NCBI GenBank assembly: GCA_030159235.1
Contig: BSBG01000003.1
Span: forward strand, 124,001 to 188,000
Reading direction: 5' to 3'
Length of the DNA stretch: 64,000 bases
Source: Bacillus safensis
GTDB taxonomy: Bacteria > Bacillota > Bacilli > Bacillales > Bacillaceae
Under the pieces are notes generated by a model. The model did no database searches. It was not told where the DNA came from and was given only the letters and a program-made list of their open reading frames with translations. Shown here piece after piece: positions 8,913-19,354 of the stretch. How positions within the stretch are numbered: the stretch's first letter is position 1; every line of letters begins with the position of its first letter. Made by a program: the position numbers and the translations under genes.

Positions 8913-9812
8913 TTGAACATTGGAATCATTGGTGGCGGTGCGATTGGTCTGCTTTGTGCTAGTTATTTATCACAGCATCATGACATCACTGTATTTACAA
9001 GAAGAAAAGAACAGGCAGAGGAGATTCGAACATCAGGAATCAAGCGTACGGTAAAAGGAGAGACAATCCAGGCGTCTGCCCAGGCACAGACAGGGATCAC
9101 AGGAATATTTGATCTGCTCATTGTGACGGTGAAATACCACCATTTGCAAGAGGTACTTGATGAACTATCAACATTACCTCGTCAGCGAATCTTATTTTTA
9201 CAGAACGGCATGGCCCACTTATTAGATTTAGAAAACTGGAAAACGTCACATTCATTATTTATTGGTGTCGTAGAGCACGGGGCGATGAAGGTATCAGATC
9301 ATGCAGTAGACCATACAGGGATTGGTGTCATCAAGTGGGGAGCTTTTCATCATGAGGATGCAGCTGATGTGAGAAATGCTTTGAAGGAAGTGCCGGCCGA
9401 TTTTCAGATGATCTATACGAATGAATGGAAAAAGGTGCTGGAGGAAAAACTGCTAGTCAATGTCTGCATTAACCCGCTGACGGCTTTATTACATGTGAAA
9501 AATGGGGAATTAATCACAAACCCCTCATATGAATACATGATGAAATGTGCATATGAAGAAGCGGTGTCCATCCTATCCTTGCCGGAAAAAGAGCGGCACT
9601 GGTCCCACGTAGTTTCAATTTGTAAGAAAACGGCTGCTAATCAATCGTCGATGCTTCAAGATATCGTTAAAGGCCGTCAAACCGAAAGAAAAGCCATCGT
9701 TGGCTATCTGTTAAAAAAGGCTCAAGCTCAAGAAATTCTGGCGCCACATCTTACTTTCTTCAACCGAAGCTTGGAAGTATTGGAAAAAAAGCAAACAAAA
9801 TCTTTTGAGTGA
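8913..9812 (+). CDS. panE: 2-dehydropantoate 2-reductase (ketopantoate reductase, YlbQ)
   Basis: A 299-residue NADPH-dependent enzyme of the ApbA/PanE family that reduces 2-dehydropantoate to pantoate for vitamin B5 and CoA synthesis. The Rossmann motif GGGAIG is at residues 7-12, and the family's conserved Lys and Asn-containing helix is in EEKLLVNVCINPLTALL (about residues 180-196). The start is TTG at 8913, preceded by a GGGAAGTG-like ribosome site. It agrees in length with B. subtilis YlbQ (about 298). coaD, earlier in the window, belongs to the same pathway but is not in the operon. Confidence 0.9.
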   Translation: MNIGIIGGGAIGLLCASYLSQHHDITVFTRRKEQAEEIRTSGIKRTVKGETIQASAQAQTGITGIFDLLIVTVKYHHLQEVLDELSTLPRQRILFLQNGMAHLLDLENWKTSHSLFIGVVEHGAMKVSDHAVDHTGIGVIKWGAFHHEDAADVRNALKEVPADFQMIYTNEWKKVLEEKLLVNVCINPLTALLHVKNGELITNPSYEYMMKCAYEEAVSILSLPEKERHWSHVVSICKKTAANQSSMLQDIVKGRQTERKAIVGYLLKKAQAQEILAPHLTFFNRSLEVLEKKQTKSFE

Positions 9813-9832
9813 GCTCATTTACATGCTATACT
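9805..9832 (+). promoter_or_regulatory. Sigma-A promoter for bshC
   Basis: TTGAGT (9805-9810), a 16-bp spacer and TATACT (9827-9832) with an extended TGC element lie in the 65-nt gap. The -35 overlaps the end of the upstream gene. Confidence 0.55.
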
Positions 9833-9877
9833 TTTTTCGGGAAACTAACTATTTATTGAAGAAAGGAAGTTCTAAAC

Positions 9878-11497
9878 ATGCAATTGACTGAACTTTCCAT
9901 CCGAAGTCAGAATTTATTCATACGTGATTATATAGAAGAAAAAAAAGAGATGACTGCTTTTTTTGATTATGATATACATTCTGAGCAAACATGGAAAAAG
10001 AGATACGACGATCTCATGGAAATGAGCTTCCCGCGCGAGGCTTTAGCGGATTATATGAGTGCATACCACGCAAAGTTTGAATCGGCAGCGATGCGTCAGA
10101 GCATTGAAAAGATCCGTGACGAACGGAGTGTCATGGTGGTTGGAGGGCAGCAGGCAGGCCTATTAACAGGACCGCTTTATACCATACATAAAATCATCTC
10201 CATTATTCAGTTCGCAAAAGAAAAAGAGTCAGTGCTTGGCGTTCCTGTCATTCCGGTTTTTTGGGTAGCGGGTGAGGATCATGATGTAGATGAAATTAAT
10301 TTTGTGCACACGTCTGGCGAAAAAGGTCCAGTCAAACAAAAGCTACCATTACGTAGCGTCAAAAAAACTGCTGCAAAAAGAACACCGCTGCATCAAGAAA
10401 AAACAGAGAAATGGCTTCGTGATGTGTTTGCAACCTATGAAGAATCTACGTACACCAATGACTTGCTTGATCAGCTTATTCGATGTTTACGCAAATCACA
10501 AACGTTTACTGATTTCTTTGAATGGATTGTCAGCGACCTTTTTGAAGAAGATGGACTGCTTCTATTTAATTCAGGAGACTTAGGCGTCAAACCACTTGAG
10601 CGTACGTTATTCAAGCACATTGTTGAGACAAATGACGCGGTCACAACTTGCTTGAATGAAACGCAGGCTGCCATGAAGCGAGCGGGATACCAGCCGATCA
10701 TTGAAGCTGGTGACAATCAGGCGAACCTGTTTTACGAATATGATGAGGAGCGTTTCCTGATTGAAAAGGAGAACGGCCAGTTTTCTATATCAGAAGTGGG
10801 GCTTACATGGACAAAAGAAGAGCTTTTGCAGGAAGTCGAGGAGCACCCAGAACGTTTCAGTAACAATGTGGTGACGCGTCCCTTAATGCAGGAAACCCTT
10901 CTCCCGACACTTGCTTTTATGGCAGGACATGGTGAAGTCAACTATTGGGGTGAGTTGAAAGGAATCTTTGAGCACTTTAAATTAAAGATGGCACCTGTTC
11001 TCCCAAGACTGCACGTGACCATTCTTGAAAGACATATTGACAAGAAGCTGCCAGTCAGAGAACTGTCGGTAGAAGAAGTGCTGACAAGCGGAGTAAAAGA
11101 AAAGAAAGAAGCTCATTTTCAGCAAAGCCTTCCAGACAGCTTTGTTCAAGCGGTTGAACAAGCTAAACGTGAATTAGCGAATGTTCATGGCGTGTTAAGG
11201 CAAGAAGCACTAGAGGTTGAACCGAACTTCGAGCAGCTGCTAGATAAAAATGCTAAATTTATCGAAGACCAGCTTCAATTTGTTTATCAAAAGGTGGCGC
11301 AGCGTGTGGAAGAGAAGGAAGGATATATCCTTCGGGACTTTGAACGGATTGAAAACAGCTTAAAACCGCTGGATGCCCCGCAAGAAAGAATTTGGAATAT
11401 CATGTACTTTTTAAACAAATATGGTCCAGAATTCTTCAAAACATTCAAAAATATGCCATTTTCATTTCAAAACAAGCAACAAATTGTCAAACTTTGA
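9878..11497 (+). CDS. bshC: BshC, bacillithiol synthase (cysteine-adding)
   Basis: A 539-residue protein, the same length as B. subtilis BshC (YllA). It catalyses the last step of bacillithiol synthesis, adding cysteine to glucosaminyl-malate to give the main low-molecular-weight thiol of Bacillus. The N-terminal nucleotidyltransferase-like core contains GGQQAGLLTGPLYT and PVFWVAGEDHDVDE, and a long C-terminal coiled coil starts near residue 425. A GAAAGGAAG ribosome site precedes the ATG. It is monocistronic, bounded by its own promoter and a strong terminator. Confidence 0.95.
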   Translation: MQLTELSIRSQNLFIRDYIEEKKEMTAFFDYDIHSEQTWKKRYDDLMEMSFPREALADYMSAYHAKFESAAMRQSIEKIRDERSVMVVGGQQAGLLTGPLYTIHKIISIIQFAKEKESVLGVPVIPVFWVAGEDHDVDEINFVHTSGEKGPVKQKLPLRSVKKTAAKRTPLHQEKTEKWLRDVFATYEESTYTNDLLDQLIRCLRKSQTFTDFFEWIVSDLFEEDGLLLFNSGDLGVKPLERTLFKHIVETNDAVTTCLNETQAAMKRAGYQPIIEAGDNQANLFYEYDEERFLIEKENGQFSISEVGLTWTKEELLQEVEEHPERFSNNVVTRPLMQETLLPTLAFMAGHGEVNYWGELKGIFEHFKLKMAPVLPRLHVTILERHIDKKLPVRELSVEEVLTSGVKEKKEAHFQQSLPDSFVQAVEQAKRELANVHGVLRQEALEVEPNFEQLLDKNAKFIEDQLQFVYQKVAQRVEEKEGYILRDFERIENSLKPLDAPQERIWNIMYFLNKYGPEFFKTFKNMPFSFQNKQQIVKL

Positions 11498-11512
11498 AAT
11501 AAAGTTTTAATG

Positions 11513-11539
11513 AACCCTGACTAGTTCAGGGTTTTTTTT
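11513..11539 (+). terminator. Intrinsic terminator after bshC
   Basis: AACCCTGA (11513-11520) and TCAGGGTT close a short CTAGT loop and are followed by a run of T residues. Confidence 0.85.
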
Positions 11540-11567
11540 TATGTAGAAACAGTGTAAAATAAGTTTT

Positions 11568-11614
11568 GTGGAGAGAAGTGGTGGATAGTGGAGAGTAAGG
11601 GTGAGAAAGTGGGG
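11568..11614 (+). promoter_or_regulatory. MraZ-box array upstream of mraZ
   Basis: GTGG-type hexamers recur at about 10 bp: GTGGAG (11568), GTGGTG (11578), GTGGAG (11588), a degenerate AGGGTG (11598) and GTGGGG (11609). MraZ is known in other bacteria to bind tandem TGGG/GTGG repeats of this period in its own promoter and repress the dcw operon. A weak -10-like TAAAAT (11555-11560) lies just upstream, so the boxes cover the transcription start and leader. Confidence 0.65.
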
Positions 11615-11625
11615 CTCTGATTATC

Positions 11626-12057
11626 ATGTTCATGGGTGAATACCAACATACGATTGATACAAAAGGGCGCATGATCATCCCTGCTAAATTTAGAGACGGT
11701 CTCGGAGAACAGTTTGTGCTGACGAGAGGGCTTGATCAATGTTTATTTGGCTACCCTATGAGTGAGTGGAAACTAATCGAAGAGAAACTCAAAGCACTGC
11801 CACTAACGAAAAAAGATGCACGTGCGTTTACACGGTTCTTCTTCTCTGGCGCAGTCGAATGCGATCTGGACAAGCAGGGGCGTATTAACATCGCATCAAA
11901 CCTACTCCAATATGCAAAACTCGAAAAAGAATGTGTGGTCATCGGCGTTTCAAATCGAATTGAGTTGTGGAGTAAGTCGATCTGGGAACAATATACAGAA
12001 GAGCAAGAAGATTCTTTTGCTGAAATTGCTGAAAACATGATTGGATTTGATATATAA
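11626..12057 (+). CDS. mraZ: MraZ, transcriptional regulator of the dcw cluster
   Basis: A 143-residue protein with two SpoVT/AbrB-like halves (about residues 5-47 and 76-119; [20 protein letters not shown] and the matching [16 protein letters not shown]). Family members form ring-shaped oligomers, bind repeats in their own promoter and regulate division and cell-wall genes. Length equals B. subtilis MraZ. It is first in the dcw cluster, 66 nt ahead of rsmH. The repeat array at 11568-11614 is the probable autoregulatory site. Confidence 0.95.
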   Translation: MFMGEYQHTIDTKGRMIIPAKFRDGLGEQFVLTRGLDQCLFGYPMSEWKLIEEKLKALPLTKKDARAFTRFFFSGAVECDLDKQGRINIASNLLQYAKLEKECVVIGVSNRIELWSKSIWEQYTEEQEDSFAEIAENMIGFDI

Positions 12058-12123
12058 TAATCCCTTGTGCAGCAAGCTTTCTACACATTCATTTCTATTT
12101 GAAAAAGGTGGGACCATAACATC

Positions 12124-13056
12124 ATGTTTCAACATGAGACAGTATTATTAAAAGAAACAGTTGACGGTTTAAACGTAAAAGAAGACGGTACATATGTGGA
12201 CTGCACGCTAGGCGGAGCAGGTCATAGCTCATATTTACTATCTCAACTATCAGAAAAAGGTACATTAATTGGATTTGACCAAGACGATGCTGCACTGGAT
12301 CATGCACGAGAGAAGCTCGCGGATGCTAAAGCGAACCTTCTTTTCATAAAAAGCAACTTCCGATATTTAAAAGAACGTCTGAATGAACAAGGGATTGAAA
12401 GCGTAGACGGTGTGATTTTTGATCTTGGGGTTTCATCTCCTCAGCTCGACACACCAGAGAGAGGCTTTAGTTATCACCATGATGCACCTCTTGACATGCG
12501 AATGGATCAAACCGCCGCATTGTCGGCAAAACAAGTGGTGAATGAATGGCCATTTGAAGATCTAGTTCGGATTTTCTACAAATATGGGGAAGAAAAATTC
12601 AGCAAGCAAATCGCACGCAAAATTGAAGAAGCTAGAAAAAAAGCGCCAATTGAAACAACGGGACAGCTTGTCGACATTATCAAAGAAGGAATTCCCGCAC
12701 CTGCAAGACGAACTGGCGGACATCCAGCAAAAAGAGTGTTTCAAGCGATCCGAATTGCCGTAAATGATGAATTGAAAGTATTTGAAGAAGCACTAGAACA
12801 AGCAATAGAGTTACTCAATCCGAAGGGGAGAATTTCTGTCATTACATTCCATTCACTTGAAGACCGGATTTGTAAAAGTACATTTAAAGAAATGTCTTCT
12901 CTTCCAGAACTTCCGCACGGACTACCAGTGATTCCAGAAGGACTTGAACCAAAGCTGAAGCTGATCACGAGAAAACCGATCGTTGCATCAGAACAAGAGC
13001 TGGAACATAACAACCGTGCCCGTTCAGCGAAGCTCCGAATTGCAGAGAAAAAGTAA
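12124..13056 (+). CDS. rsmH: RsmH (MraW), 16S rRNA (cytosine1402-N4)-methyltransferase
   Basis: A 310-residue SAM-dependent methyltransferase that adds the N4-methyl group to C1402 of 16S rRNA (E. coli numbering) in the ribosomal P site. The SAM motif CTLGGAGHS is at about residues 27-35, and the downstream [14 protein letters not shown] and ITFHSLEDR blocks are family signatures. Length is normal (B. subtilis 311). It lies second in the dcw cluster, 37 nt before ftsL, with a GGTGGG ribosome site. Confidence 0.96.
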   Translation: MFQHETVLLKETVDGLNVKEDGTYVDCTLGGAGHSSYLLSQLSEKGTLIGFDQDDAALDHAREKLADAKANLLFIKSNFRYLKERLNEQGIESVDGVIFDLGVSSPQLDTPERGFSYHHDAPLDMRMDQTAALSAKQVVNEWPFEDLVRIFYKYGEEKFSKQIARKIEEARKKAPIETTGQLVDIIKEGIPAPARRTGGHPAKRVFQAIRIAVNDELKVFEEALEQAIELLNPKGRISVITFHSLEDRICKSTFKEMSSLPELPHGLPVIPEGLEPKLKLITRKPIVASEQELEHNNRARSAKLRIAEKK

Positions 13057-13093
13057 AACGACACCATAGATGATGATAAAAAGGAGGTTTCTT

Positions 13094-13441
13094 ATGAGTA
13101 ATTTGGCTTACCAAAGAGAAGTAAAGCAACATCAAACAGAGCAGCAAGGCCAATCAGTTGTTATTAAAAGAAGAGGTTCTATAACACTCGGTGAAAAAAT
13201 CTTACTTGTCATGTTTGTCATGGCTCTTATGTGCAGCTCGATTTTCATCATTTCTAAAGCCTTTGCTGTCTATCATGCAAACATCGAAGTGCAGAAATTA
13301 GAACAGCAAGTATCTTTAGAATCGAAGAAGATCACTGAGCTTCAAAAGGAAAAAGACTTATTGAGTGAACCAGAGAGAATCATCGAAGCGGCGAAAAAAG
13401 CAGGCTTAAGCATATCGAAAGATGTTAAGAAGGTCGATTAA
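13094..13441 (+). CDS. ftsL: FtsL, cell division protein
   Basis: A 115-residue bitopic protein: basic cytoplasmic N-terminus, one membrane segment (about residues 38-60) and an extracellular leucine-zipper-like coiled coil (about 65-100). FtsL forms a complex with DivIC and DivIB and activates septal peptidoglycan synthesis by PbpB and FtsW. The ATG at 13094 has a perfect AAGGAGG ribosome site and aligns with B. subtilis MSNLAYQ. It precedes pbpB by 1 nt, giving translational coupling. Confidence 0.92.
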   Translation: MSNLAYQREVKQHQTEQQGQSVVIKRRGSITLGEKILLVMFVMALMCSSIFIISKAFAVYHANIEVQKLEQQVSLESKKITELQKEKDLLSEPERIIEAAKKAGLSISKDVKKVD

Positions 13442-13442
13442 G

Positions 13443-15599
13443 ATGGCGATGCCCAAAAAGAATAAAATGATGAACAGAGGCGCGGCAATAGCGAGTATTT
13501 GCTTCGCCCTGTTTTTCTTTATCATCCTTGTACGTTTTATCTATATTCAAATTACAGGAACGGTTGATGGTCAAGTGCTAGCCGCAAAGGCAAATGAACA
13601 ATATCAATCGAAGAAAACACTTGAAGCCAAAAGAGGATCTATTCTAGACCGAAATGGGAATGTGATTGCAGAGGATACTTCTGTTTACAAGCTCATTGCG
13701 GTCATGAGCAAGAAAATGACGGTCGATATAAAGCACCCAATGCATGTGGTCGATAAAGCAAAGACAGCAAAAGAGCTGTCAAAAGTAATTGATATGAGCG
13801 AAAGCGAAATTTTAAAGCGTCTGAATACAAAAGATGCGTTTCAAGTTGAGTTTGGAAAAGCTGGGAAAGATATTAGTTTTTCAACAAAAGAAAAAATTGA
13901 AAAGCTAAAGCTACCAGGGATCGCATTTGAAAAAGACACGAAACGATATTACCCAAACGGCATGTTTGCTTCGAATTTAATTGGTTATGCAAGATTAGAT
14001 GAGGCGACGAAGGATATGTCAGGCGCGATGGGACTTGAGAAGGCGCTGAACAAATATTTAAAAGAAAAAGACGGCTATGTGACATATAACAGTGATAGAA
14101 GCGGATGGGCTCTTCCGAATAGTAAAGAAGACATCGTCGCCCCAAAGGATGGCAAAAACGTCACGCTGACCATTGATCAAAAAATTCAAGCGTTTCTTGA
14201 AGAAAGTATGACGCAGGTTGCCAAAAAGTATAAGCCGAAGAAAATCATTGCCACAGTCGTTGACCCGAAAACAGGAAAGGTTCTTGCGATGGGACAGCGG
14301 CCAAGCTTTAATTTAAATGAGCTAGACATTACGAATTATAACAATGATGTCATTTCTTACGCGTTTGAGCCAGGTTCAACAATGAAGATCTATACACTTG
14401 CTGCGGCAATCCAAGAAGGGGTCTACCAAGGCAATGATAAATATCAATCTGGTACTTATAAAGTAGGCGGCGGCCTTGTAAGAGACCATAACAACGGAAA
14501 TGGCTGGGGAAAGATTGACTTTCATCAAGGTGTTCTCCGCTCGTCAAACGTAGCCTTTGCAAAGCTGGCAAAAGAAAAATTAGGCTTCACACGATACGAA
14601 CAATATTTGCAGAAATTCCATTTCTATGACAAAACAGGAATTGACTTGCCGAACGAAGCGTCTAGTAAAATCAATTTTAGATACGAATATGACAAAGCAT
14701 CGACGGCTTACGGTCAAGCGTCTGCCATAACACCGATTCAACAAATCCAAGCAGCGACAGCGATAGCAAACGGCGGAACGATGATGAAGCCATACGTCAT
14801 TGATCATATTACAGATCCGAACACAAATAAAACGATTTTGCAGCACGAACCAACAGTTGCTGGAAAACCGATTTCCTCTGATACAGCAAAGCAAGTTCGT
14901 GACATTTTAGGTGAGGTTGTTTCCTCGAAGATTGGAACAGGTCAGCCTTACCAGATCAAAGGCTTTGACGTTGCTGGAAAAACAGGCACAGGACAAATTG
15001 GCGGTGCTGGCGGTTATCTCCAAGGAAGAAACGACTACGTCTTTTCATTTATGGGGATGGCACCAAAAGATGATCCGAAACTGCTCGTTTACGTGGCTGT
15101 ACAGCAGCCGCAGCTGTCTGAAACAGAAACTGGCTCAGCTCCAGTTGCACAAATCTTTAATCCAGTAATGAAAAATAGTCTGTTATATTTAAATATTGCA
15201 CCAACAAAAACAGACGATAAAAAATCAGGCGAACCAAAAGTGAAACAAGAAACCATGCCTTCCTTCCTCGATTTAGAAGGGAAGCAGGCGGAAACAGAAG
15301 CCAAAAATAAAAACTTAACGCCTGTTGTCATCGGCGATGGTCTCTCTATTAAACGCCAGTGGCCAAGTGCAGGCTCTGAATTCTCTGAAAGCCAGAAAGT
15401 TTTCTTGAAAACAGCAGGAAAAATCATCAAGATGCCTGATATGACAGGCTGGTCGAGAAGAGAAGTCCTTCAATATGCATCCATTTCCGGTGTGCATATC
15501 GAAACAAATGGACAAGGGTATGCTGTCAAACAAAGTGTCAAAAGTGGAGCGGAGATTTCAGATAAAGTCGTCACTGTGACATTTAAAAGCCCGAATTAA
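13443..15599 (+). CDS. pbpB: PbpB, penicillin-binding protein 2B (septal transpeptidase)
   Basis: A 718-residue class B PBP required for division septum synthesis. It has a short cytoplasmic tail and membrane anchor (about residues 14-36), a dimerisation domain, and a transpeptidase domain with nucleophile Ser312 in STMK (312-315), the SSN motif in RSSNVAFAK and the KTG motif in AGKTGTGQ. Two PASTA domains follow (about residues 595-716), each with a MPD/MPS start. ATG 13443 or 13449 could serve; the first is used for its spacing to an AGAAGG site. It is followed by a terminator separating it from spoVD. Confidence 0.95.
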   Translation: MAMPKKNKMMNRGAAIASICFALFFFIILVRFIYIQITGTVDGQVLAAKANEQYQSKKTLEAKRGSILDRNGNVIAEDTSVYKLIAVMSKKMTVDIKHPMHVVDKAKTAKELSKVIDMSESEILKRLNTKDAFQVEFGKAGKDISFSTKEKIEKLKLPGIAFEKDTKRYYPNGMFASNLIGYARLDEATKDMSGAMGLEKALNKYLKEKDGYVTYNSDRSGWALPNSKEDIVAPKDGKNVTLTIDQKIQAFLEESMTQVAKKYKPKKIIATVVDPKTGKVLAMGQRPSFNLNELDITNYNNDVISYAFEPGSTMKIYTLAAAIQEGVYQGNDKYQSGTYKVGGGLVRDHNNGNGWGKIDFHQGVLRSSNVAFAKLAKEKLGFTRYEQYLQKFHFYDKTGIDLPNEASSKINFRYEYDKASTAYGQASAITPIQQIQAATAIANGGTMMKPYVIDHITDPNTNKTILQHEPTVAGKPISSDTAKQVRDILGEVVSSKIGTGQPYQIKGFDVAGKTGTGQIGGAGGYLQGRNDYVFSFMGMAPKDDPKLLVYVAVQQPQLSETETGSAPVAQIFNPVMKNSLLYLNIAPTKTDDKKSGEPKVKQETMPSFLDLEGKQAETEAKNKNLTPVVIGDGLSIKRQWPSAGSEFSESQKVFLKTAGKIIKMPDMTGWSRREVLQYASISGVHIETNGQGYAVKQSVKSGAEISDKVVTVTFKSPN

Positions 15600-15605
15600 C
15601 TGCAA

Positions 15606-15634
15606 AACCTAGCAAACCATTTGCTAGGTTTTTT
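15606..15634 (+). terminator. Intrinsic terminator between pbpB and spoVD
   Basis: AACCTAGCAAA (15606-15616) pairs with TTGCTAGGTT (15621-15630) and is followed by T-rich sequence. It separates the vegetative first part of the dcw cluster from spoVD. Confidence 0.85.
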
Positions 15635-15663
15635 CTTTTGAGCGAGCGGGGGAGACAGACCGT

Positions 15664-15691
15664 TCTACAAAAGGACGGGCCTGCATATGAT
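15664..15691 (+). promoter_or_regulatory. Possible sigma-E-type promoter for spoVD
   Basis: TCTACAA (15664-15670), a 13-bp spacer and CATATGAT (15684-15691). The -10 octamer and spacer length are identical to the element before gerR. spoVD is a known sigma-E gene in B. subtilis. Confidence 0.5.
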
Positions 15692-15724
15692 GGAAACAAG
15701 CCATATGTAAGGAGTGAACCGGGC

Positions 15725-17644
15725 GTGCGAGTGTCGAGTGTAACAGTGAGAAAACGATTGCTTTTCGTGCTACTGTTTGGGGTGATCATTTTTTTCATCA
15801 TAGATACTAGATTAGGATATGTGCAGTTTATTATGGGCGAGAAGCTGACAAGCTTAGCAAAAGACTCATGGAGCCGGAATCTCCCGTTTGAACCAGAAAG
15901 AGGAGATATTTTGGACCGGAATGGGGTAGAGCTTGCGACAAACAAAAGTGCTCCATCTATATTGGTTGTCCCGCGCCAAATTAAAGATCCCGCAGAAACA
16001 AGTAAGAAACTGGCGGCAGTACTGAATATGTCTGAGGAGAAAGCGTATAAGCACATCACAAAGAAAACATCAATCGAACGAATTTCTCCAGAGGGGAGAA
16101 AGGTATCTCATGAAAAAGCAAAGGAAGTCAGAGAGCTTGATTTAGCTGGCGTGTATGTAGCGGAAGACAGCATCAGACATTATCCGTTTGGCAGCTTTCT
16201 TTCTCATGTGCTGGGCTTTGCTGGCATTGACAATCAAGGCTTACTTGGACTGGAAGCCTATTATGACGATGACTTAAAGGGAGAAAAGGGCTCTGTGAAG
16301 TTCTATTCCGATGCAAAAGGGCAGAAAATGCCAGATGAAGCAGATGATTATACACCGCCTAAAGATGGCCTTGATATGAGACTGACAGTCGATGCGAAAG
16401 TACAAACCATTATTGAACGGGAATTGGACAATGCACAGGCAAAGTATAATCCAGATGGCATGATTGCCATTGCGATGAACCCGAAGAACGGTGAAGTGCT
16501 TGGGATGTCAAGCAGACCAGATTTTGATCCAGCGGACTATCAATCAGTTGATCCGAAAGTGTTTAACCGAAATCTACCGGTATGGAGCACATATGAGCCA
16601 GGATCGACGTTTAAAATTATTACACTTGCAGCAGCATTAGAAGAGAAGAAGGTCAATTTAAAACGCGATCATTTTTTTGACAGCGGATCAGTGACAGTTG
16701 ATGGTGCAAGACTCAGATGCTGGAAAAAAGGTGGACACGGATCACAGTCGTTTTTGGAAGTGGTCCAAAACTCTTGTAACCCCGGTTTTGTAGAGCTAGG
16801 TGACCGCCTAGGAAAAGATAAATTATTTTCCTATATTAAAAATTTCGGGTTTGGTCAAAAAACAGGAATCGACCTTCAAGGGGAAGGGCGAGGAATTTTG
16901 TTTCCGCTTGATCGCGTTGGTCCTGTAGAGCAGGCGACAACTGCCTTTGGTCAAGGTGTATCTGTTACGCCGATTCAGCAAGTAGCTGCAGTAGCAGCTG
17001 CGGTAAATGGCGGAACACTTTACACGCCGTACATTGCAAAAGAATGGATAGATCCAATCACAAAAGAGGTTGTGAAAAAGCAATCGCCGATTGCCAAAAA
17101 GAAAGTGATTTCAGCAGAAACATCAAAAGAAATCAGATATGCGCTTGAAAGTGTAGTTGCCCAAGGAACTGGCAGGAATGCATTTGTTGAAGGGTATCGA
17201 GTTGGCGGCAAAACAGGGACAGCACAAAAGGTAAAGGACGGCAAGTATATGGAAAATAACCACATTGTGTCTTTTATCGGCTTTGCGCCAGCTGATGACC
17301 CAAGTATTGTTGTATATGTGGCTGTAGATAACCCGAAAGGCACCATTCAATTTGGTGGGACAGTTGCGGCACCAATTGTTGGCCATATTATGCGAGACAG
17401 CCTGCCTGAGATAGGTGTGAAAAAAAGAAAAGGACAAATTGAAAAGAAGTACCAGTGGCTGGACACAAAAACCATTGAAGTACCGAATCTTGTAGGGGGT
17501 TCTGTATCAGACCTTGAATCCCTTTTGATTAACCTAAAGATCGACGCTTCAGGAACTGGCAGTAAAGTAGTGAAGCAATCACCTGCTGCTGGAACAAAGG
17601 TCAAAGAAGGCTCCACCATCAGATTATACTTAAACGATGAATAA
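15725..17644 (+). CDS. spoVD: SpoVD, sporulation-specific penicillin-binding protein
   Basis: A 639-residue class B PBP that makes spore cortex peptidoglycan in the mother cell together with the glycosyltransferase SpoVE. It has an N-terminal anchor (about residues 12-32), dimerisation domain, transpeptidase with Ser294 in STFK (294-297) and a KTG motif in GGKTGTAQK, and a single C-terminal PASTA domain (about 577-637). Near identity to B. subtilis SpoVD runs through the core. The GTG at 15725, with AAGGAG 10 nt ahead, matches the homologue start MRVSSVTVRK; 29 in-frame codons upstream are not expected to be translated. Confidence 0.94.
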   Translation: MRVSSVTVRKRLLFVLLFGVIIFFIIDTRLGYVQFIMGEKLTSLAKDSWSRNLPFEPERGDILDRNGVELATNKSAPSILVVPRQIKDPAETSKKLAAVLNMSEEKAYKHITKKTSIERISPEGRKVSHEKAKEVRELDLAGVYVAEDSIRHYPFGSFLSHVLGFAGIDNQGLLGLEAYYDDDLKGEKGSVKFYSDAKGQKMPDEADDYTPPKDGLDMRLTVDAKVQTIIERELDNAQAKYNPDGMIAIAMNPKNGEVLGMSSRPDFDPADYQSVDPKVFNRNLPVWSTYEPGSTFKIITLAAALEEKKVNLKRDHFFDSGSVTVDGARLRCWKKGGHGSQSFLEVVQNSCNPGFVELGDRLGKDKLFSYIKNFGFGQKTGIDLQGEGRGILFPLDRVGPVEQATTAFGQGVSVTPIQQVAAVAAAVNGGTLYTPYIAKEWIDPITKEVVKKQSPIAKKKVISAETSKEIRYALESVVAQGTGRNAFVEGYRVGGKTGTAQKVKDGKYMENNHIVSFIGFAPADDPSIVVYVAVDNPKGTIQFGGTVAAPIVGHIMRDSLPEIGVKKRKGQIEKKYQWLDTKTIEVPNLVGGSVSDLESLLINLKIDASGTGSKVVKQSPAAGTKVKEGSTIRLYLNDE

Positions 17645-17657
17645 TACAGAATGAACA

Positions 17658-17692
17658 GAGGGTAGCCGCACTCATTCGGCTGCCTCTTTTTG
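17658..17692 (+). terminator. Probable terminator after spoVD
   Basis: GAGG/GTAGCCG pairs imperfectly with CGGCTGCCTC across an ACTCATT-type loop and is followed by TTTTTG. The remaining 160 nt to murE contain AT-rich sequence with a possible -10 (TAAAAT near 17787) but no good -35. Confidence 0.6.
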
Positions 17693-17855
17693 TTGAAAGA
17701 GAAGGCCAGTTTGAAAAAAAGAGCCTAAAGTGTGTTTTTTCCAAGAGAAACTTAAGGAATACGCTGGATGTATCCTTTTTTTTACGATAAAATATAGACT
17801 GTGTGTTTTTTTCACAAGACATGCACGTGAACGAATTTGAGAGGTTTGATATGAA

Positions 17856-19331
17856 ATGAAATTACAAGAACTCCTTACATACTTTAAAAGTGAAAACAAC
17901 GAATTGATAAACGAAAATCCTGATATCACTTCTATTGAAATGGATTCAAGAGAGGTGAAAAAAGGAAGCCTTTTTGTCTGTATAAAAGGCTATACAGTAG
18001 ATGGACATGATTATGCTGAAAAAGCGGTGAAAAGCGGGGCTGCAGCGATTGTAGCAGAACAACCTCTTCACATAACAAATGTACCAGTCATTATTGTGAA
18101 ACACTCTCAAAGAGCACTTGCAAGAATAGCTGATGCGTTTTACGAACAGCCAACTCATAAGCTGAATCTCATTGGAATCACAGGAACAAACGGAAAAACG
18201 TCAACAACACACATGATTGAACAAATGATGAGAAAAGCCGAAAAGAAAACAGGCTTAATCGGTACGATGTATATGAAGGTGAATGATGACATTCTTGACG
18301 TGAAAAACACCACACCTGAGAGTGTCACACTTCAGAGAACCTTTAAAAAGATGCTTGATCAAGATGTAGACACAGCCATTATGGAAGTATCATCACATGC
18401 ACTGCATCTTGGCAGGGTGCATGGATGTGATTATGATATCGCCGTTTTCACAAACCTTACGCAAGACCATCTTGACTATCACAACACAATGGAAGAATAT
18501 AAACATGCGAAAAGCTTGCTATTCTCACAGCTTGGCAGTGCCTTTCATCATGATAAGCCGAAGCATGCGATTTTAAATGCAGATGATGACGCTTCGAGTT
18601 ATTTTGAAAAAGTGACAGCTGCTGAAGTCATGACATATGGCTTAGAGCAAGAAGCAGATGTCATGGCAAAAAATATTCAAATCAAGCCGAAGGGAACTCA
18701 ATTTGATTTGATTACTCCAATCGGCACAAAGAATGTCACAGTTGCCCTCATCGGAAAGTTTAATGTGTACAACATTCTGGCAGCTGTATCAGTAGGGATC
18801 GTATCTGGGTTAACGTTTGAGACGATCGTGAGTGCGATTGAAGAGCTAGAGGGAGTCAAAGGCAGATTTGAACTGGTCAACTGTGATCAAGATTTCCCTG
18901 TCATTGTCGATTACGCCCATACACCTGACAGCTTAGAAAATGTCCTCACAACATGTAGAGAATTAACAGAGGGCAAAATTTTCTGTGTGGTAGGCTGCGG
19001 TGGCGACCGTGATAAAACAAAGCGTCCTCAAATGGCCAAAATCGCTGTGAAATATGCAGATGAGCCTGTCTTTACATCAGACAATCCAAGAAGTGAAGAT
19101 CCTTCAGCTATTTTAAAGGATATGGAAAATGGAGTACCGGAGACTTATTATCATAGCTTTGTGAATCGTAAACAAGCGATCTTTTTTGCGATCGCCAATG
19201 CAAAAAAAGGCGATACAGTTTTAATTGCGGGTAAAGGTCACGAGACATATCAAATCATTGGCGATCAAGTTTACGATTTTGATGATGCAAAAGTTGCCAT
19301 GGACGCTATTTTAGATCTAAACAAATCTTAA
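17856..19331 (+). CDS. murE: MurE, UDP-MurNAc-tripeptide (meso-diaminopimelate) synthetase
   Basis: A 491-residue Mur ligase that adds the third amino acid to UDP-MurNAc-L-Ala-D-Glu in the cytoplasm. The ATP loop GTNGKTST starts at residue 110, and the DNPR motif (residues 409-412) marks specificity for meso-diaminopimelate, as expected for Bacillus. Three Mur-ligase domains are complete. A GAGAGGTTTG-type site precedes the ATG. It lies downstream of spoVD after a terminator, so it probably has its own promoter, which was not clearly identified. Confidence 0.96.
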   Translation: MKLQELLTYFKSENNELINENPDITSIEMDSREVKKGSLFVCIKGYTVDGHDYAEKAVKSGAAAIVAEQPLHITNVPVIIVKHSQRALARIADAFYEQPTHKLNLIGITGTNGKTSTTHMIEQMMRKAEKKTGLIGTMYMKVNDDILDVKNTTPESVTLQRTFKKMLDQDVDTAIMEVSSHALHLGRVHGCDYDIAVFTNLTQDHLDYHNTMEEYKHAKSLLFSQLGSAFHHDKPKHAILNADDDASSYFEKVTAAEVMTYGLEQEADVMAKNIQIKPKGTQFDLITPIGTKNVTVALIGKFNVYNILAAVSVGIVSGLTFETIVSAIEELEGVKGRFELVNCDQDFPVIVDYAHTPDSLENVLTTCRELTEGKIFCVVGCGGDRDKTKRPQMAKIAVKYADEPVFTSDNPRSEDPSAILKDMENGVPETYYHSFVNRKQAIFFAIANAKKGDTVLIAGKGHETYQIIGDQVYDFDDAKVAMDAILDLNKS

Positions 19332-19354
19332 AATGATGAAAAGAGTGTAATGAA

